Shown piece by piece: positions 57,690 to 64,000 of a stretch of DNA of 64,000 nucleotides. This stretch comes from Glossina fuscipes. Its lineage: Eukaryota > Arthropoda > Insecta > Diptera > Glossinidae. Made by a program: the position numbers and the translations under genes. Under the pieces are notes generated by a model, which saw only the letters and a program-made list of their open reading frames with translations, was not told where the DNA came from and did not search any database. The stretch's first letter is position 1, and every line of letters begins with the position of its first letter. The DNA lies in NCBI RefSeq assembly GCF_014805625.2, contig NW_023998564.1:1452446-1516445 (forward strand). Direction: 5' to 3'.

Positions 57690-57965
57690 CACTTGGATCA
57701 CTTCTGGTATGGATATTGTACCTATTGTTTCGGAATCAAATTCAGAATCAACTTAAGTTTGTTTGTCCCTATGTCTTTCTCATCTTTATTCATGTGTTGG
57801 TGTGTTAAAATAGCAAGACATAATGAGATAGGCCAAGAATCTATGCTATGAGAAAGTTTTTGGATTGGGTGGTTTTTATGTGCATTCCTTATATAAAGGG
57901 TATTACATGAAAAAATTTACTATATCTCACATTTCTCAAAAAAAATTAGTAAGAAATATAATTTC
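57690..57965 (+). repeat. Dispersed-repeat relic (family B, strongly diverged)
   Basis: Word order GTTTGTCCCTATGTCTTTCT, CATGTGTTGGTGTGTTAAAA, ATAATGAGATAGGCCAAGAA and TGCATTCCTTATATAAAGGG is consistent with family B on the plus strand, but the match is poor. Confidence 0.3.
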
Positions 57966-59765
57966 ATAAAAAGTATGAACCACATAGGTCTATTTTTCCG
58001 ATCTCTTACACACAAAGAAGGTCATCGTGTACGATGTACAATTTTGTGGTTGTATTTTTTATCGGTTCGGGCGTTGTCTACTTTCCCGTAAATGGGTTCT
58101 CACTCCAAAATAAGACTTTACGTTAACAAAAGACAAAAGTTCCGGATCCCAGCATGATAATAGTTCAGGAATCTTATTGAGCGAAATGTTTGTTAAACTT
58201 TAATTCTTTCTTTAATTCACATTTGTTTTAAAATTTTTCGACGATGCGCAAGTGCCAAAGTGTAAGTGACAAAGTAGAAATGATTGGCCGTATGTTATTA
58301 TATTCACGTCCTTCTACTACCAGCACCATGCGCAGGTTCATGAAGTGTACCAATTTTTGCTCACATAAAAATTTTGATAGATAAATAGATGCAGACGGAT
58401 GGATATCAAAAATTCTTTTGTTGACTTTACTCTATACTTCCTCCAAAACGTGTTTCAGGCTTTAAAAAAAAAACGCAGCGCATGCAGGGACCTTCTCCTC
58501 GCTTGGGAAAGGCGTACAAACAATTTACAAAATAAATAAAGAACTTCTTCGTTGAACAAAATTTATTAACTAAGGCATCATATATCAAAATCATTCCATT
58601 AGCATATTAAGCATGAAAATTGGAACATGAGGGCAATAATCTAATAGCATTTGTTGCGTATGTAAAACGAACACCTACACTTATTATCTATATATACCCT
58701 TTACGCGACTCTTTCTGAATATATATAACGTGGGAAGTACGAAATGTATCAGCTTGACTGAATGATGATTTAAGAAATATTCTAAGTGTAAAAAAATATG
58801 AATATATATATATATATGTATACATATTCATATACATATAAACAGCATACGAATCTGGTTTTTCATTCTTTTTAAATGGTGTGTATGAATATCAATTAGA
58901 AATTAATATATATATGTACAATTAACATTTAAGAATTTCATTTAAAAAGCTTAAGTGAAAACAGGTAAAACACTCATAGTTTGTATGAAGTGAGTTTTCG
59001 ATATCCAATATCTTAATTAAATATAATTAAAAATCTTAATTGTTTTGTTTAAAATGGGTCCCGTTCGAGGCTGCTTTTACATTTCTCTATAGTTAATACT
59101 TATAATAATTTTCTTGCTTTATTGATGGATTTTCGCATTTATCTTAAGAGGTTTTAACCTTACATTCATGGACAAATATATACATACTTCACAGACTCCC
59201 TCGTGCAAGTAGCTCTTGAGACTAACTAATGTTGTTTTACTATTTTAAACTTTTGCTATTTGAAAATTAAGCGGGTTTCACCTGTAGGAAGCAGGGTTAC
59301 ACTTTTCGCGAATTTTCTGGTAATACTGGGAAACTTTCTGGTAATAATAATCTCATAACCTATGACACACTATTTTGTTTGACATAGCGTGAAAGTCCAT
59401 TGTGTATTTGCTTATTACAAATGCTTAAATGAACTGAAGCAATGTACATTATCTTAAGGTATTTATAACAATATCCGTAAAATTATTCAGTAAAACTGGC
59501 TGACATTTTAAAAGATATATATAATATATAGATATCAAGACCTGCACACAAAACGTATTTGGAATGCAGTTCCGATATTTCATTTATGTCAACAAACGTT
59601 ACGCAAATCTTTATAATAATATAAACACGCGCATATATATATACATATATACAGGTACACCCCATATAACATGCAGTTCTATATGCATACTAACACGGTC
59701 CGAGAATTTTTAGTAAACTTTAGCAAGTTTGTTAATTTGATATTAGGAAAATCCCCATACAACGG
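57966..59765. repeat. AT-rich stretch with TA microsatellites
   Basis: TA/ATAC-type repeats at about 58802-58835 and 59630-59652. No gene or element is identified. Confidence 0.45.
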
Positions 59766-59770
59766 CTTAG

Positions 59771-60020
59771 TAGACATGATAGACCTTTTAAGTGCGGAAG
59801 ATACCTCATTTGACAACTGGTAGTCTTTTCAAGAAGCGAAGAATTCGACGACATGACTGCACAAGATATCTAAGAGTTACTGGTGGAAGAGGAAGTTGAT
59901 AGAGCAGCCTTGACAGAAATAATATTTCGAATCTATTATAACTCAGAGGATGATAGGATAACTGAAGGCGAAAAAGTTAAAAAGTTTACTTCGCAAAGCA
60001 TAAAGAGAGCCCTAGTCTAG
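59771..60020 (+). pseudogene. Possible pogo/Tigger-like transposase C-terminal scrap
   Basis: Frames read DMIDLLSAEDTSFDNW, a stop, then SFQEAK. In the next frame they read EEFDDMTAQDI, a stop, then ELLVEEEVDRAALTEIIFRI and EGEKVKKFTSQSIKRALV. The layout resembles the end of pogo/Tigger-type transposases, where a 'TI.NC+..AGF' block is followed by an acidic, helical C-terminus. No catalytic residues or element ends are visible. The assignment is inference; it could be another transposase-derived or unrelated protein remnant. Confidence 0.35.
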
Positions 60021-60129
60021 GCGAACGGTTAGAGCCATAGGAGAATAAGGAAATTGACCCAAAAAAAAAAAAAAGTCCACGGTTAATATTGGTCAGTGAT
60101 GACCAAGAAACTACTCTGAAACGAATGTT

Positions 60130-60285
60130 ATCCGCCTGAATCGCCGAGTAGGCAAGAGCCTCGACTAGCAATTCAATGACCGTGGGTTCAAATCTCAAGC
60201 GCGGTAGAGCTTTTTTAAAGTCTTAAGGCACTCTCTCTCTCTGGCTAAATTTATAACAATAATAAATAAAAAAAACAATAATAAT
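60130..60285 (+). mobile_element. SINE copy (tRNA-derived), best preserved
   Basis: AATCGCCGAGTAGGCAAGAG at about 60138-60157 resembles a tRNA-Leu/Ser-type A box (TGGCCGAGTGGTTAAGG). It is followed by CCTCGACTAGCAATTCAATG, a CGT spacer and GGGTTCAAATCTCAAGCGCG (B-box-like), then a TCTCTCTCTGGCTAAATT body and an A-rich AACAATAATAAATAAAAAAA tail. A/B spacing is tRNA-like. Length is about 155 bp. Confidence 0.7.
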
Positions 60286-60289
60286 GGAA

Positions 60290-63200
60290 TGTTTTTTAAT
60301 TTTTGGAACTTAAACCGCTTTTCGTACTAGCATCTTTGCTTCGTATAATAGAGATAATTTTGGGAACGTAACTCCAATTCTTTGCGGTACCTGTACGCAC
60401 CTAGATACATCTAATTCTCTTTTTATACGATTTTTTAAACGAAATTCGATTTAGCACGAGTTTAAAAGAAAAAATTCCCTTTCGCAGGAATTTTTTTATA
60501 TTAACACGATTTTCAATATTCTATGAATTTGTTTTTTGAATTTTTTAGTGAATTCTTACCCCTCACAAGTATACATTATAACTTCATGTTACGTTTTTCG
60601 CATTTCAGTTAGATTATGTCGATTACGTGCGTCTATGATATTTCCCGATGCATAGAGTAAACACGTAATGTATTTTTACGAAATTTAGTTCCGTTTTCCA
60701 AAGTACAATTAATATTTCATAATGCGTTTAATGAATTAAAATGTGTAAGCAAGAAATAAATTCTTAAATGAGTTTTTTAGGTCTTGAGCCAACTTGCTAT
60801 ATTTCCATTTAGTTAATATCTTTTTATACATAAATTTTTAGGTAACGTATCTATCGTGTAAAAAGAAAAGTAGGTATATATATATATATATGCGCGTATA
60901 TATATAAAGTATGGAACATAGTCATAAGTTTAAACGAAATTTCATTAAATTATATGAAAAAAGTGGAATTTTTGTATACTCACAAAAATTGGTTTACGTA
61001 TTTCGAAAACGAAAGCAGGCCATTACTATTTTGAATCCCTTAGCCGTCTACTTACATAACATGTTTATAAATATAATATTTGTAATAATAAACATATTTT
61101 TCTTTCTTTTTTTGTTACTATAGTTGTTTTCACATAATTTCTTGTGCATTGAACTTGTAACGCTTGTGGGCCAAACATGATTAATTGGTATTTTTTTTTA
61201 AGGCAAAGACTATCGTTAAACATTGATATGCACGTCCGCTGGCAAATTTGTGCTGAAAAATATAATCGTTTATTCTGCGGATATAACTCACAGTTGAATA
61301 TATTAAATTATTGATTCAATTTGTTGTTCAATAAAATATTATCGTAAATATATCACTAATGATCACTGTAATTAGTATATAGGTTGACAGGCTTTACACG
61401 TGCAATATGCCGAAAAAATACGATGTCTTCCTGAAGGTGCGACTGTACACGGTTTACTACTTGTCAGATTATGTCTTCATAAATGTTATAGCTTATTTGT
61501 TCTAAATAGTGGTGTAAAAATAGATGATGCTACCTTGCCAATTGTAGCGTATTCGGTACGCGAATTTTGAATTAATACACTTTTTCCGTTTATTAGCGAG
61601 GAGATGTATAATATTTGTTTCGTAATTAAAAATATTGAAATTCAAAAACTCGAAAGTAAAATGTGCCATGTAAATGAAAAGAATTTACTTATAATTCATT
61701 CATTGCATATTAGAACTCCGAAGCAAAATACCTGGGCAATGAATAAAATATTCATCGAGAAATCATCTTTATGTCGCAAGTACCATTATCGCCACATTCC
61801 TTATAATAAGATTATATACACTAGGTTTTCCTCCGAAAAAAAGGAACACCACAAAGATCAAGTTTTTTCCACTTCCTAATGATCATTAATTCCTCCTATG
61901 AGTGAAAATCCTATTTATTTATTCATTTATCAACGACAGAAACTCCTTCTCTTATCTTATTCCCTTTAACACATCGATCCATAATGGAAACTCCGCACCA
62001 TCAACGACGTGCTTAACTTCACCGAAACATCCAAATAAAGTCAGGAAGAGAAAATAAACTTCATTGATATTAAAACTCAGTTCTGTTTTTTAACCTACGG
62101 ATGAAGTGATGAATATCGGCTTTTCTTTGAGGATGTCAAAGTAGAAGACTCGGAAATTCTTGATTTTGTAACTAAGAATATATAAAAACACATTTTGGGA
62201 ATGTCGAAGAAATTACTCACGGTTTTTTACCATATTTTTTACTGCGAATATTTGAGTACAATGCCGATGGACGCGTGGGAGCCTCGTCTTGTGTCTTTGC
62301 AACACCCTCGACACTTGTAAGCATCTATCCTCTACTTTAAAAATCTTGCGGATTTTTCAACGTTCTCATTCAGTCGTGTAGAAGTTTTACGTAGATTGTA
62401 CATCATACTGCAGCGACTGTCCATTCTTTAATCACACGGTGCTGTTTTAGAACAATTTTGCTGCAGTGGTCCTTAAAAAGACAAGAAATTCGAGACCAGA
62501 AAAAATGATTGACAAATGTAAAAGTTTTTCTTTGATTCAGCATCTAAGCAGTGGAAAATGTAAAGCAAAATTAGATCTAGAGGGACGTCGCTCCTTTCAG
62601 GTCGAGTAATACCCAAAAACATCTTTTTCTTTCTTGCTCTCCCCAAAATGGTTCGCGTCGACCACCGCCTACATGAATGGGATAGGACCATTGCTGAGTC
62701 AAGTTAGGCGATAAAAAACAGCGAATTGAGGAATGAAAAAGGAAATTCCTTTCTTTATATTTTTCACAATTGCTTTTGCTTTTCTTTTTTTTTGGCGAAA
62801 ATTAGCTCAACTACAAATTTTGTTTGTTTTTTTTTCAAGCGAAACGTTACGGTAGCATTTTTCGTTTTCTTTATTTCATATCTGCACATATTAACATATG
62901 TATTTATAGATTTACTTATGTATTTAGGTATATTTTTATATCGTCAAGACTGTTCATTGTTGATAACCTTTGTCATCATCAGCAGCGCGACGGACGGACA
63001 ATATTATTATTGTTATTATTATATAAATGCTTTCAGTGAGAAATTCTGTTGCTAAGCTACAGTCAGGTTGGAGGTATATACAAAGAATGTAAATATCTTG
63101 ATATGAATAATAAATTATTTGCACAGATGTGTGTACACATAGAAATTAATTTAAATATTTTGTAATAAAATTTTCACTTTATGCACAAAGATCTCAGGTT

Positions 63201-63800
63201 TAACTCAACCGCATTCGCTGACCATTTATCTACGGTTAATGAACTTTCGTGCGCTAGTGTTTGTAAGCATGTGTGTGTGAACGTGTTTGTGAAAGTAGCA
63301 ACAATTTAATACGAAATATCATTTATATTGCAAGCAGACTTAAGCACAGTTATGCACTTATAAATGTATGTGTATATTCGCATGGATGGGATGTAGAGAG
63401 ACAGATAACAAACTTACACATAATTGCTGCATAAATAATGTATTGTTATTGTGCTTGGGAAAGTGTGTGGTAGGTAGGTAACGCAACAGCAGCGCTTCTT
63501 TAATATTAAAAAATAAATAGAAAAAAAAAAAAAGTAAATAAAGCAATTAATTTAAAGTAAAGCGGTCGAAATGCTTAAAGGAAATAAAAAAAAAAAAAAA
63601 ATGAAAAAAGAATGTTATTAAAAATTATAACAAGACCCAGAATTTTTAAAATTTAAGACAAGAAATTTTATAGTCTTATCAACGGAGGATAATAAAGACA
63701 CCGTTAAGTAGGAACACAAATCAGAAATAGGCCATTCTGAAGCGGAATTGATCGAATGTACGTCTGCATGTGTCCTTGCTTTTTTTCTACAGCACACGCA
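60290..63800. other. AT-rich stretch, nothing recognised
   Basis: TA repeats lie at about 60873-60908. Poly-A runs occur at 63521-63534 and 63588-63601. Open frames at 61604-61879, 62473-62691 and 62726-63055 have AT-driven composition and no domain resemblance. No splice-bounded exon was identified. Confidence 0.4.
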
Positions 63801-63821
63801 TTCGCACAAAGTTCGAATCTT

Positions 63822-63869
<48 letters not shown>

Positions 63870-63870
63870 T
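63822..63870. repeat. (TA)n microsatellite
   Basis: Nearly perfect TA dinucleotide array of about 45-50 bp with a single TG interruption. The ORF that crosses it is a repeat artefact. Confidence 0.9.
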
Positions 63871-64000
63871 CTCAAATACTTACAATATCTCGAAGCTTGA
63901 TGTCTTGCTAGAAAATCTATACAAAGTTTCAATATAATGTGATCGATTTAACCACACGATATATAGAATATTGTTACATCCATTACGGAGGTATTCGTCG

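Noticed and set aside
1..64000. CRISPR arrays, bacterial operons, rRNA genes or phage-like systems
   Set aside because: No regularly spaced identical repeats with unique spacers, no prokaryotic-style coding density and no rRNA-like sequence were seen; the window is eukaryotic.

Overview
The window looks like gene-poor nuclear DNA from a dipteran insect. By eye it is about two-thirds A+T. It carries many poly-A/T runs, CA/GT and TA microsatellites and CAA/CAG-rich stretches, several mariner/Tc1 relics, CR1-like and I/R1-like non-LTR retrotransposons, a tRNA-derived SINE and many decayed dispersed repeats. A fly such as a tephritid fits, but the species is inference. No complete host gene, rRNA or functional tRNA is visible. 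It reads as intergenic sequence or a very large intron. The only host-gene hints are a candidate short coding exon ending in a good splice donor near 25.5 kb and an unrecognised coding-like fragment near 56.8 kb.

Layout. 1-14.6 kb: AT-rich DNA with simple repeats, dispersed-repeat relics at 8.0-8.9 kb, and a degenerate three-unit tandem repeat at 10.67-10.89 kb. 14.66-16.44 kb: decayed I/R1-like retrotransposon on the minus strand. 17.5-22.5 kb: a mosaic of a mariner fragment, a SINE, dispersed repeats and a CR1-like relic split by later insertions. 24.3-25.5 kb: possible promoter, 5'UTR and first exon. 26-35 kb: SINE, dispersed repeats and a 35-bp minisatellite. 35.91-38.77 kb: about 1.23 kb present twice, directly flanking a 400-N assembly gap, most likely unmerged contig ends. 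39.69-40.56 kb: Tc1-like transposon with long inverted repeats. 41.8-48.2 kb: two CR1-like elements in the same orientation, one nearly full length and one internally deleted. 50.2 kb: a reverse transcriptase scrap. 51.88-52.49 kb: internally deleted mariner with intact inverted ends. 52.8-64 kb: more dispersed repeats, two SINEs, a pogo-like scrap and microsatellites.

The strongest signal is in the CR1-like pair. ORF1 (PHD finger plus RRM-like domain) ends with the canonical -1 slippery heptamer A_AAA_AAC directly before its TAA stop. The endonuclease/reverse-transcriptase ORF continues in the -1 frame with no ATG. Both copies keep the heptamer and a downstream GC stem, suggesting that this retrotransposon family makes ORF2 as a frameshift fusion. 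All element copies seen here are broken by frameshifts, deletions or lost catalytic residues.
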